DNA of 64,000 nucleotides from positions 21,625 through 85,624 of the forward strand of contig JAHLWZ010000605.1 of the NCBI GenBank assembly GCA_020536535.1, in the 5' to 3' direction. Position 1 is the stretch's first letter. The number at the start of each line of letters is the position of its first letter. Origin of the DNA: Pelomyxa schiedti (taxonomy: Eukaryota > Evosea > Pelobiontida > Pelomyxidae). Both the position numbers and the translations under genes were made by a program. The notes under the pieces are model-generated. The model was not told the origin of the DNA, did no database searches, and saw only the letters and a list, made by a program, of their open reading frames with translations. Below, piece after piece: positions 12,901-22,328 of the stretch.

Positions 12901-13281
12901 CCTCCACAGTCACCGCACACATCGCCCCAGGTCACAACCCCAACACCCTCACCACCTTCACTGCTATCTCCATTCACAGGCATTGCTTCACCATCACCCC
13001 CACTGCTGCTAAAGGAACTGGATTCCTTGAGTCTGGTGGCAAAACCCTTCAAGAAAACTGTACAAGACCAACGGGAACAGGAGGAAACAACATCAACAAC
13101 TGAAGAACAGACACAACCACAACAGCAGGCCAACAAAATAAGAAAAGAGGCTGCTTCCAACAACACCAACACTCCATCACATCACCCTGTTATGGATTCA
13201 CACAAATTGTCTCTTGTGGTTTGTGTGAGTGTGGGTGGTTTCAGTGTACCAGAACGCATAGAAAATGCCAACAATATGTAG
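9925..13281 (+). CDS. ULP2/SENP6-7-type SUMO protease (peptidase C48)
   Basis: It probably removes SUMO, perhaps poly-SUMO chains, from nuclear targets. The ATG at 9925 begins about 290 residues of low complexity: a poly-Thr run, Ser runs, acidic patches and SPRKKHRG. A middle section (about 10910-11500), RKMRFCTPRRVHIT, resembles the PH-like module found before the catalytic domain in ULP2/SENP6-7. The catalytic domain follows (about 12000-12780). It has LDPGNLLNDTVIEFFLHYI, the His of NHWS (12281-12283), the Asp of HLDSL (12353-12355), the oxyanion Gln of PMQHN, and the Cys of GSDCGVY (12553-12555), so the triad is complete. An apparent frameshift near 12400 disappears when a 44-nt intron at 12404-12447 is removed. 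The C-terminal tail is disordered and Pro/Thr/Gln-rich. The stop TAG is at 13279-13281, tail to tail with the polyQ gene. Confidence 0.85.
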
Positions 13282-14318
13282 GGAACTGAATTGTAAAAAA
13301 GAATTCCACAAGAAAACAAAATTTCCCTTTGTTCTTCAGGGTGACCTTTTTTTTCCGGTTGTCAGTAAAAGAAACATATATGTTTGAATAAGAAACATAC
13401 CCAGGGATCACAGTAGTGATTGGTGGAAGAGTGTTATCATCAATGTTGGATGCATTTGCAGCAGAGGGTGGCATTCTTGCTGCTGCTGCTATAGCTTGTT
13501 GCAACAATTGTTGAGCCACCATTATCTGTTCTTGATGCTTTTGCATTATCTCTTCTGTTGGTGAAAGTGAGAAAAAAAAAGCACAACAAAAGAATAATAA
13601 AAATATATTCATATGACAACATAACGGGCCTTGAAACACACAAAACAAAACACCACTACACACACACACAAAAAAAGCAATAACCTGATTGAGGAGAAGG
13701 CATGAGGTTGTGTGCCATCATCCAAGTGAAAAAAGGTGTAGTGTTCATTGGGCCCCCAGGTTGTGGCTGTGATTGGTTTGCACCATGAGTGTGATACTGC
13801 TGTGATTGTTGAGACTGTGATTGCGTCTGCTGTTGCAGAGGTGGTGTGTGTTGTGTTGGAATGTGGACAGAATGTTGGTGTTGCTGTTGCTGCTGTTGCT
13901 CTTGTTTTTGTTGTTGCTGTTGCATTTGTAGCTGTATGTGCTGCTGCAGTTGCTGCAGCTGCTGCAGTTGCTGTTGCTGTTGTGCGTAGTCGCCGGAGTT
14001 GTTTGTGGGGCTGGCGTTGGGGCCGCCGACGCCGAGGACGCTGGCGAGGATTGAATTATGGGTTACATTAAGGGCGTTGTTGCCCCCGCCCCGGGGTTGC
14101 TGTTGCGGTTGCTGTTGCTGTTGTTGTGCGGAGATAATGGATGTGGTGGAAGGCGAATTGGACAGGAGGGAGGTGGATGAGGATGACCTGGGGGCCCGCT
14201 GCCGCGATTGTGGGACGGTGTTGATGGCGTCTTCCTCGCACTCGTAGTCACTTTTAATCGGGATCCCCGACGACGCCGTTGTGGAGCTTATGGGAGGGGG
14301 CGGTGTGGCGGCCGACAT
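13241..14318 (-). CDS. PolyQ-rich protein of unknown function
   Basis: The ATG at 14318 gives MSAATPPPPISSTTASSG. About 220 residues follow, dominated by Gln runs, Ser and Pro, with QNH-type low complexity. Across a short intron containing a TG repeat (about 13630-13690) comes EEIMQKHQEQIMVAQQLLQQ, a helical segment, then PPITTVIPG. The frame stays open to 13241, which would overlap the convergent SUMO protease by 41 bp. A splice donor at the TVIPG codons could end the protein earlier, so the 3' end is uncertain. No DNA-binding or enzymatic domain is visible. PolyQ plus a helical C-terminus suggests a transcriptional or scaffold role, but this is only composition. The start lies about 130 bp from the start of the divergent kelch gene. 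Confidence 0.55.
13873..14129. repeat. CTG/CAG trinucleotide-rich tract encoding polyQ
   Basis: On the plus strand this is an imperfect run of CTG, TTG and TGC triplets, densest at 13876-13983 and again at 14097-14130. On the minus strand it encodes Gln runs interrupted by Leu, His and Lys. The mixture of CAA and CAG codons makes it an old, imperfect tract. Confidence 0.8.
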
Positions 14319-14450
14319 CGCAGTCTCTGCGCTGATTCTCAAGCCCCTTCACCCCGAAAATGCGGTTGTTTGGTAATTTGCAATTTTGCCCGGAGACCTC
14401 GGCCATCTGTCCACGTTTGGAACCCGAAAACAATCACCACGCCAAATCTT

Positions 14451-16944
14451 ATGGCGATGAGCCTTTGGTGCCAGAGTCTGGCAGAGCACGGGAGCTGTGC
14501 ATCGAGTGCCTGTGCCAGTGGGACCGTGGGGAGCGGCCGCCATTCACACTGCGGGGTGGTGCACCGCGACACTGTGTATGTGTACGGCGGCCGCTGTGAT
14601 GACGTCACTTTGGGTATGCCATTTCGAAAGGCGCGCACGCATTGCCTGTGGTTGCTTTTGCCACACTGTATATTTAGTGGGGGGCTTATGGGAATGAATA
14701 GGGGACGTGGTCTCGGCTGACCTGGCGCGGGCTTGCAGTAAAAACACTGTAGAATGGAAAGTGGTTGTCTGTCATGACAGAGTTCTACCAAATCCAAGGC
14801 ACAGTGCTTCGGCTGTTTTGCACAAGAATAAAATGTAAGGGGGCGTGGCACCTTAGGTGCAATACCAACAGGTTTTGTACAGGTATGTCTTTGGAGGTGC
14901 AACCAATGAGGGCTCTTCAAATGAACTTTTGGTATTCAACATACCCAAGAAGTTATGGTCAGTGATGTCTCCAAGTACGGATTCACCTTGGCCGTCTGCA
15001 CGGTTTGGACACTGTTCTGTTGCATATGGTGATTTTATGATTGTATATGGTGGAAATACTGATAATGCTTCTGTGCCCACTGGCTCCGAATTGTGGAAAT
15101 TCAGCTTCAGAACTAAACAATGGTGCTGTCAAGCAATAGCCATGGAAGGCAGCAAATTATGTGAACTTCCACCTTCCCCAAACTTTCACTCTGGTGTGGT
15201 ATTCAAAAATATCTTGTACGTACTGTCTCCTCTAAGGGGTTCCTCCACCTCCAACAGGTTTTTCCCCCCCTTCAATTGTTTCACTCTTAGTTATTCCCTT
15301 TCTCAGCTGCAGCTACTGCATCAATCTCGACACGAACCAGCTTGAATTCACCAAGCACCCACCAAACTCACAGCTGGATATATTTGGCCACACTGCTCTC
15401 ACTATAACAGAGGCGGGCCTCCTTCTTGTTCTTGGTGGATTCTCCTGGAGCACCAATCACGCCATCTCTACAGCTGCGGTCTTCAACGTCAATACAAACC
15501 AATGGAATTGTATGTATAAAACCTCATTCCACCTGTAACAGTCTTCTAAAGCTGTTAATTGTACTGGAGATTTCGAACATATTTACTTTCACTTGAGTGT
15601 GTCTTGGAGAAGCAAGTCAGTATTAACCCTTCAGTCACTAGGACCAAATTCTAAGATTAAATTGAAGTATATTTGTTATTGGTGGAATTATTGACTCGCG
15701 GGAGAATTGTACCACGGGCCGATTTTGGAAGTGTTCTCTGAGTGGCCCTTCAGATCAATTGTCACTACTTCCAGGTATACAGTTACCATTGTATTGAGTT
15801 AAATCAAGCCTGAGAATATCATCAGATGATATTCTTATGAATACGATTCGATGGCTTGCATTCAAGGACCTCATTTCTATTTCAAGAGTATTCCTCTTTT
15901 CAATGGTTCTGTTGTGACAACACTCAGGTGAACAAGAGATTTTACCAATTTTGTCAAAACGAAACCACACTAGCCTGTATTGCCAGATCTCACCACTTGG
16001 AGTTACCAGAATCCCTACCTGCTGATGTTGTAGAGCGTAGTAGGCATATCCGACAACTACTTCTTGCATTGACTACGCCTGACTATTGCAAGTATGTGGT
16101 GTTGTATTAAACCAGTCCAACACTTGTAAGATGGTTACCTGTTTCAAACTTTTTCCTTCGAGAGCACCCCAAGTACAAAATGCATGATGTGAGGGTTATG
16201 GTTTTTGGCTCCAAAGAAGTCGGCAAGTCCACTCTATGTGTGAGATTCTTTCATGGGGTTGGCACTTAATATTGAAGGCACGTTCTAATATAATTCAGAT
16301 TTTTGTTGAAGTATTCCTCTTTGTTCAAAACCATACTTATACAGAATAAAAAAGAAAAAAGACCTCGATCTGTATGATGGGCTCTACAAAATGTTTCCAG
16401 TAAGCACCAAAGGGTGGGTCACCACTTAACATCACAGATTGACGAACTTTTCATTCGCTTGAATGTTATAGATATGGAAGACACGGAGCAGTATGCTGCT
16501 CTATATTCTTTGTATATGAAGGTACTCCCAGTTCCATCGATTCTATCATTTTGTTTTTTAAGTCTCGTAGTCAAGTCAGGCTTTCATATTGTGCTACAAT
16601 GCAGAAGTACCCGAGACTCTGAATTACCTCCATGACACTATCAAGAAAATTGAAGAAAATCAAGGACGCAAGTCGGTTCCAATGGTACTATGTGCATGCA
16701 GGTGTGACTCAGTGGAATCCAGAGAAGTCTCTACAGCTGCTGGTCTGCACTTTGCCTATGACCACTCAATTCCTGTGAGTTCCTGTTTTTTTCTGCCCTT
16801 TCGTGATACGAGTACTAGTTCTTGGAAACAAGCAGCAAGAACAATATAAATGTAGAGGCTGTCTTCTTGCAGGCAATAAGGTGCTACCTCAACACCCAAG
16901 TGACAGGGGAAACCCCAAACCCAAGCAAATGTTCGTTGATGTAA
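14451..16944 (+). CDS. Kelch/F-box/Ras-like GTPase fusion with C-terminal CaaX box
   Basis: Kelch units come first: RHSHCGVVHRDTVYVYGG, NKMYVFGGATNEGSSNELLVF, RFGHCSVAYGDFMIVYGG and FGHTALTI...LLLVLGGF. Next is an F-box-like segment, ILMNTIRWLAFKDLISISRV, spliced by a 40-nt intron (15888-15927) to NKRFYQFCQNETTLACIA. A 39-nt intron (16092-16130) leads into a Ras-like domain. Its P-loop is VFGSKEVGKST (16207-16230), G3 is LNVIDMEDTEQY, G4 is CACRCDS and G5 is LETSSKNNINVE. The last codons are CSLM then TAA (16942-16944), a CaaX prenylation box. F-box proteins usually recruit SCF ubiquitin ligase, so a membrane-anchored, nucleotide-controlled substrate adaptor is a reasonable guess. The start at 14451 is chosen because it is the first ATG in the kelch frame; an earlier spliced start is possible. 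Confidence 0.75.
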
Positions 16945-16964
16945 AAACCCATTTCTCAGAAAAG

Positions 16965-18470
16965 ATGGCTCAAAGATTCATCCCACGAGAGGAGTGGTTC
17001 CGGTTTGTTACCGGTCTCAGTGAAGTTGAGTTCCGTTCGAGCCTACAACAGGCGAACCAGCCACCAGACCCTCCAATATTTTCAGTGTGTGGTGCTGCGG
17101 AACAAGCATCAGTACTTCTGCACCCTCGTAATGGCACCGAGTTGGGTGCCACACACGGAGATGGTGCCTGGAATTGTGGTCATCTCAAGGTGTTACAATT
17201 GTCTGAGTTGGAGCACACTGTAGGAACGGCCGTAAGGCCTGTGGCAGATTCTCCTACCAAGACTAGCGATCCACCGCTATTCGTAGTTGTCACTACGGCG
17301 GACAAGGTGCTTTATCTGTTTCAGTCAACTTTGTCAGTTCACTTCTTCCAAGTGCCAAGAGTCTCTAGCATATGTAGACGTTGCTGCTCTTCAAGCAAAT
17401 CCCGCCAATAGGGGAGCCCTCTTCCAGGTGGCTTCAAACTTCAATGCTGTTGAAGGTTACCTTTTTTTCCCCCCTGTCACATTTCTTATACTGTCAGGTA
17501 CTTCCGAGGATGTGAGCCCAACGTCACCCAACTTCGTGGGTATTCAGGCATCTTTCTCAATGCACTTCCTTTTGACTCGTTGGCAGAGGAGTATATCTAT
17601 GATAGAACTCAGGGTCCCGCGGCATCTATAAGTGCAGCACCAGCGGGTATTGCAAGAGTTTACGCCGCATTTGCATCGAACTCTACTCCCATAAGTGAAT
17701 GGGCCCAAACAGAGTCAAGGCAAATAAACCTGCTTGACAATCCCGACATCGCGCAGCATCTTCCAACCCAAAATGGCTATGTAGTAATTCCTCCACCTCA
17801 GCCAGATTCTCCCGCATTTCCCCAGCCACAGTCCCCAGAATTCTTGTCCCTACTATCAAAATGCAAAGTGGCCCTCCACCAGAACGTCAGGGTAGTTTTT
17901 GGGTCCTCCACCAATCCAAATGGACTTCCGGTCATCTCTGATTCAACACAGTGCGTTGACCAAGTATTCTGCGCTGCTGTCAATATTTCACAAGGTTACT
18001 CTGGAAGGATGAACGGAAGGAGCACCAATATTGAGGAAAAATGCAAGCTGGCTCTGCGCTGTGCATTTGATGGCGCGTATCTGTGCGCGATTGCCGAAGG
18101 CAAGACCCAACTCTTTCTGTGTCTAATTGGAGCTGGAGCCTTTGGAAATCCTTTAGATTGGTAAGCTGTTCTGTGCGTTACTGAAAGATACTTATTTTAC
18201 CGAATTCGTAGGGTATGGGAAGCCATGATATCTGCGCACCTGAGGTGGTCTTCACATCCTAACTCCAAGCTAAAAACCGTGTGGTTGCCTCTTTTCAGCT
18301 CTGGATCTTTTGTTCGTGGACTGATCGTCCAAGATCTGCTTGATAAACAGGTTAATGTTCTTCCCCCCATGTCAAACACCCACCATAAAACCAATCATCA
18401 TTTGAAGGTACCGTTTGAATGGAGAGTGGTAACAAACGGAACTACCGCACTGCAGGCACATTACCCATAG
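16965..18470 (+). CDS. Conserved-looking protein of unknown function, macro-like
   Basis: The ATG at 16965 starts MAQRFIPREEWFRFVTGLSE, only 20 bp after the stop of the kelch/Ras gene. Exons join to give VVVTTADKCQESLAYVDVAA, NRGALFQVASNFNAVE, EEYIYDRTQGPAASISAAP and LCLIGAGAFGNPLDW. The ALFQVASNFN and TQGPAxSI blocks look like a conserved enzyme-like family. GAGAFGNP is reminiscent of the glycine loop of macro domains, which bind ADP-ribose. I do not recognise a named family with certainty. Introns of about 45 nt are placed where they restore these blocks; one lies inside FVEEY near 17545-17590. The tail ends QAHYP at the TAG at 18468-18470. A role next to a ubiquitin-ligase adaptor cannot be inferred from position alone. 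Confidence 0.55.
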
Positions 18471-18608
18471 AAGAAACGAGATCTGTCCAGATGTGTCGCT
18501 GTGTTGCGCGAGATCCAGATCTGAATAATCGTAATTAATATGCCAAATCCGAAGTACGGGCAACGCCAAAAAGAAACAAAATCCTTCATTCTGGCAAAAA
18601 ATTAGCAA

Positions 18609-21600
18609 ATGATGAAGAAGGCGTTCAACAAGCACATGAAGACCAAGTCGTCCTCTGGCATCACACGCAAAGGCATGCATGCAATCTATACACGTTCATT
18701 GAACTTTGTAGTCGTCGTTGTCGAGTCGTTCCTCTCTCTTTTTTTTTTTTTTTTTCTTTCTTTTAATTTTGTTTTGTGTGGCTATTGGTTTTTGGTAACT
18801 GTGTGTATCTAGCAGAGGACGATTTGGTCCCCACTGGGAGTCCTTTAAATAACAGTGCCCCTGTCGGTGCCGCACTAGGGGTTTCCACTTCGTTTGTTAT
18901 GAGTGCACCCACCCACAACAAACGAGGAACGCCGCGTTCACAATCTCTTACTGACACCGTCACAGTTCCGGCACCTACAGGTTTCTTCCTTTAATCTATG
19001 CTTTAGTATTTTTGCTCCCTGCCCTGAGACATGTTTTTCTTTTTCATTCTTACGATTACACTGTAGTGGATGTAACGTGTCCAATTTGCTACGAACAGTA
19101 CTCCAAACAAGCGCCAAAGATCCCTCGCGTGTTGTCATGCGGACATTATTTTTGTGAAGGTCTGAACAAAAACCCACCCTGTATTTTCACAAGGCAACAC
19201 CTAGTTGCACCTCCACCATAAATCTGAAAGTTAAAAGAGTGTCTGGATCTTGTGTGCACTGCAAGTAATCACGCCATATTTTGTATTACATGCAAACAGC
19301 AAACACTTATACCAACTGCTGGGCTTTCAGGTTTACCAGTATGCAATTCCATACTAGAAGCAGGTTGCATTTTTTTTTTTTTACCTTGGTACACACTAAG
19401 CCCACACCCATAGCAGCACTCCAAAAATCAAATGCCGCAAACATCCCCACCTCAGTCACGCCACCTTGCACTCCCGTGGTTTCTTCTGGGCTCAATTCTG
19501 CTTCACCTCCTCCCTCCCCGGCCATGGCCACAACCCAACCGCTTCTATCCATCGATTCCACGGATACCGTAAGCGTAGTTGGCACTGGACACAATGTTTC
19601 CGCCATTTGTGAGGAATGCAAAGTCAGGAACGCTACGGTCTATTGTTATAACTGCCCAGGCTCGCTATGCACTGATTGTTGCAACGCTTCGCATGTGTCT
19701 ACTCTACAACAGAGACACCAAAGAGTAAGCATCACCGCTACTCATACAATATGGTAACGGAATCCCATTTTAGGTTCCTGTTCAGCACGTTCCGAAAAGG
19801 AGGTTCTATTGTAAAGAACATCCCAGCCACTCTCTCGATCTATACTGCCAAAATGAGCAAACACTTGTTTGTCCAATGTGCTCGGTGGTTGGGTAGTTAC
19901 TCAATTTCAAAACTGAGGTCTCATCGAATTTAGATCACATCGTGGACATAATGTCTGTGGTATCGAGGAAGCAGCCTCAGAAATGCGGGAAAAACTTGGT
20001 GAGACATTAAAGGAATCTCAGGAAACACTGTCGTCTCTCAAAGATTCATATTCCTCACTTTGTGACCTGTGTGCTACCAGTGAGTCTGCAATTGAAAAAG
20101 CCTCACTTAAAATACAGGTAATCTCTTTTCATTGTAGTGCCAAAATCCAATAGCACCAAGGATTTCTTTGCCCAAATATGTAAAGCGGCGGCAGAGAGAG
20201 AAGCAGAACTATTAGCAGAGGTTGTGAAGCAATCAGAGATAAATACTCTTCGTGGTCAAGTCGATGCTGTTGCCTCAGATATAAGTTCTTTAAAAAGAGT
20301 TGTGGCGGAGAGTCGGACATTGCTCACAGGCACAAGTGATTTGGAGCTCTTGTGGGAGAAAGAGTCCCTTATTGAAAAACTGAAAATGGCAACCACAACA
20401 CAGTCTACTAAGCCTTGTTTAAATAGTACGCTTAATACCTTTAATCATCTTGTGAATGTAATCTAACTTGCATCAGAGGTTCCACTTGTACAGTTGACCG
20501 ACATTACACAAAGCATAAAGGGAGTTGGGGAGATTTTCATGAGACTATGTTCTCTGAACTTGGGAAGTGGGAAAGACGGCGCACTGGTGAGCGTCAAGCA
20601 CGACTCCCCCTTTTCACTCCTTTGCATCGAATGCACGTTCACGCTTCTGCAGATTGTGTCTAGCCATATCGTGCTTGACTCCGATCGGTGGTATGAGTTT
20701 TCGTCAGTGACGGTCACTAAGACCGGCATTCTCACAGCCCAGGCCTGGGATGGGACAACCAAAGGAAATTTCCAAATCAGAGTATGCTCACAGCAGAAAT
20801 CTTTTATGCAAACTCTGTCTTAGGTGTTAAACACCCTTAAAATTGAACAGGGTGGCGTTATTCATATGACTGGAAAAGGTATCTCCATTTTTCTTGAAAC
20901 GTACTCAAATAAAATGACAGGCTATCTTGGTGGTGGTTTCGTCACCGAATCAACTCAGGGAGTTGCTTTCCAGGTTTGCTTTCTCAAAAACAACCCTTGT
21001 TTATTTTATTTGTAGGGCGAGTCGACTTGGGGAGTGGGACAACAAGCTACAGAAGCAAACGGTGGCGGCGGAGGTGGAGGAACTGCCCACCCTGACCATG
21101 GAACCACCGGTGGGGGTGGTGGCGGCCATGGAGTATCTGGCTGCAATTCTGAGTTGACTTCTACCGCTGAAGATGTTATAGGAGGGTCTGGGGGACTACC
21201 TTATGGGACACCTGATCTCTCCCCGCCACACATGGGGGCTGGAGGTGGTTCAGGTCATCCATTTTGTGCAGGTTCCGAACATGCAACCTTTATCCTCCAT
21301 TCTCATTTTGCTTTCTAGACACAACATCACAGCAACAAGCAGAAAATCCTCAGGAATCTGAGAACACCCTCCGAGGAAGAGGTGGGTGTGGCGGAGGTAT
21401 TCTATGCATATGTTCTACAAGGATAGACAATTCCGGAATCATTGTCTGTGATGGTGCTCCCGGTGAGCCTGCAACACCACAGACTTTTGGTTCTGGTGGA
21501 GGTGGTGGGGCTGGTGGAAGTATATGGATTCAAACAGAGGTTGGTCTTATCCACACTCCGTGCATATATGACATCAACTAGGTTTTGCACAACGACGGGC

Positions 21601-21764
21601 TGATATCTTGCAGTGGAGGGGAAGGTGGTGCCTGTGGCAATCCCAACACCGGACTATGTGGAAATGGCGGAATGGGTGCTTGTGGCAGGATAAGACTGGA
21701 TACCCTTACTACGGAAGGGCAAGGCGCAGTCCTACCAGAGCCCCACACAAAAAAACTAGCCTAA
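18609..21764 (+). CDS. TRIM-like protein: RING, two B-boxes, coiled coil and glycine-rich C-terminal domain
   Basis: After a basic N-terminus (start at 18609 is tentative) the RING begins with CPICYEQY and CGHYFCE (about 19078-19160). It ends across introns with ITCKQQTLIPTAGLSGLPVC. B-box 1 is ICEECKVRNATVYCYNC...CTDCC...H (19600-19720). B-box 2 is RRFYCKEHPSHSLDLYCQN...CPMC (about 19780-19890). Coiled coil covers about 19960-20430. This order matches tripartite-motif E3 ubiquitin ligases. The C-terminal third is different: a beta-rich segment (DSDRWYEFSSVTVTKTG) and then a long glycine-rich domain (21010-21740) with GGGG clusters separated by about 20-30 residues and several Cys. It resembles the glycine-rich domain of ALK-type proteins and large protist proteins. 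The stop TAA is at 21762-21764. An E3 ligase with an unusual recognition domain is the likely role. Confidence 0.75.
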
Positions 21765-21843
21765 GTGTTAAATAGTTTTAGTTTTGCGGTGTACTTGATT
21801 CTTGAAGTATGGGCCAAGTTACTTTGGGTCGGTAGACTCATAA

Positions 21844-22041
21844 ATGTCTCTGGAACTTCGCTCAGTGGCTAGGTTATCGGCGCGGCGAGCACTTCCATGT
21901 GTTGTTGGGTGCAGCAGCATAGCCATCCTCGCGCTCCTCCAAGTTGTCGTGGTCGTCGGTGGTCCTCAACAGCCATACGATGTTCATGGAAATAGAACAA
22001 TCTGTCCCATAACGCCCGAGTGGAAAGTGGGTAGCCAATAA
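21844..22041 (+). CDS. Small 65-residue protein with one hydrophobic segment (hypothetical)
   Basis: The ATG at 21844 gives a basic N-terminus (MSLELRSVARLSARRALP), then a hydrophobic stretch SSIAILALLQVVVVVGG that could span a membrane, then a short polar tail. An AATAAA-like signal occurs shortly after (about 22142). It is GC-richer than its surroundings, as other gene starts in this window are. The basic amphipathic start could be an organelle-targeting segment. No family recognised; it could also be the first exon of a gene whose later exons I cannot see. Confidence 0.35.
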   Translation: MSLELRSVARLSARRALPCVVGCSSIAILALLQVVVVVGGPQQPYDVHGNRTICPITPEWKVGSQ

Positions 22042-22328
22042 ATAAGCACAGTTAATGGCTCCAATTTTTGGGTGGTTTGCTCTCATGTGTCAGGGTGCGG
22101 GGCACAACATGACTCCTCTTTCTTTGTGCCCTATAATCGCTCAATAAAAACCTGGCTCTGGATCTGACCCTTGTTCTGCTGGCTGTTCTCTTGAACCAAC
22201 TTCTCAAAACTTCCCCTGATACACAACCAAATTCCCCTTTTTTTGGTTGGTTGGAGTACGTGGCATTTACCATGGTACTGGTGGTTTTGAGTGTTTACAA
22301 TCTTTTTTTGTTGTGTTAATAGACTCAA

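Noticed and set aside
15755-16069. Minus-strand open frame of 104 codons
   Set aside because: Antisense to the F-box-like exons, which splice in phase on the plus strand.
18372-18680. Minus-strand open frame between the macro-like and TRIM-like genes
   Set aside because: No domain; it spans the end of one plus-strand gene and the start of the next.
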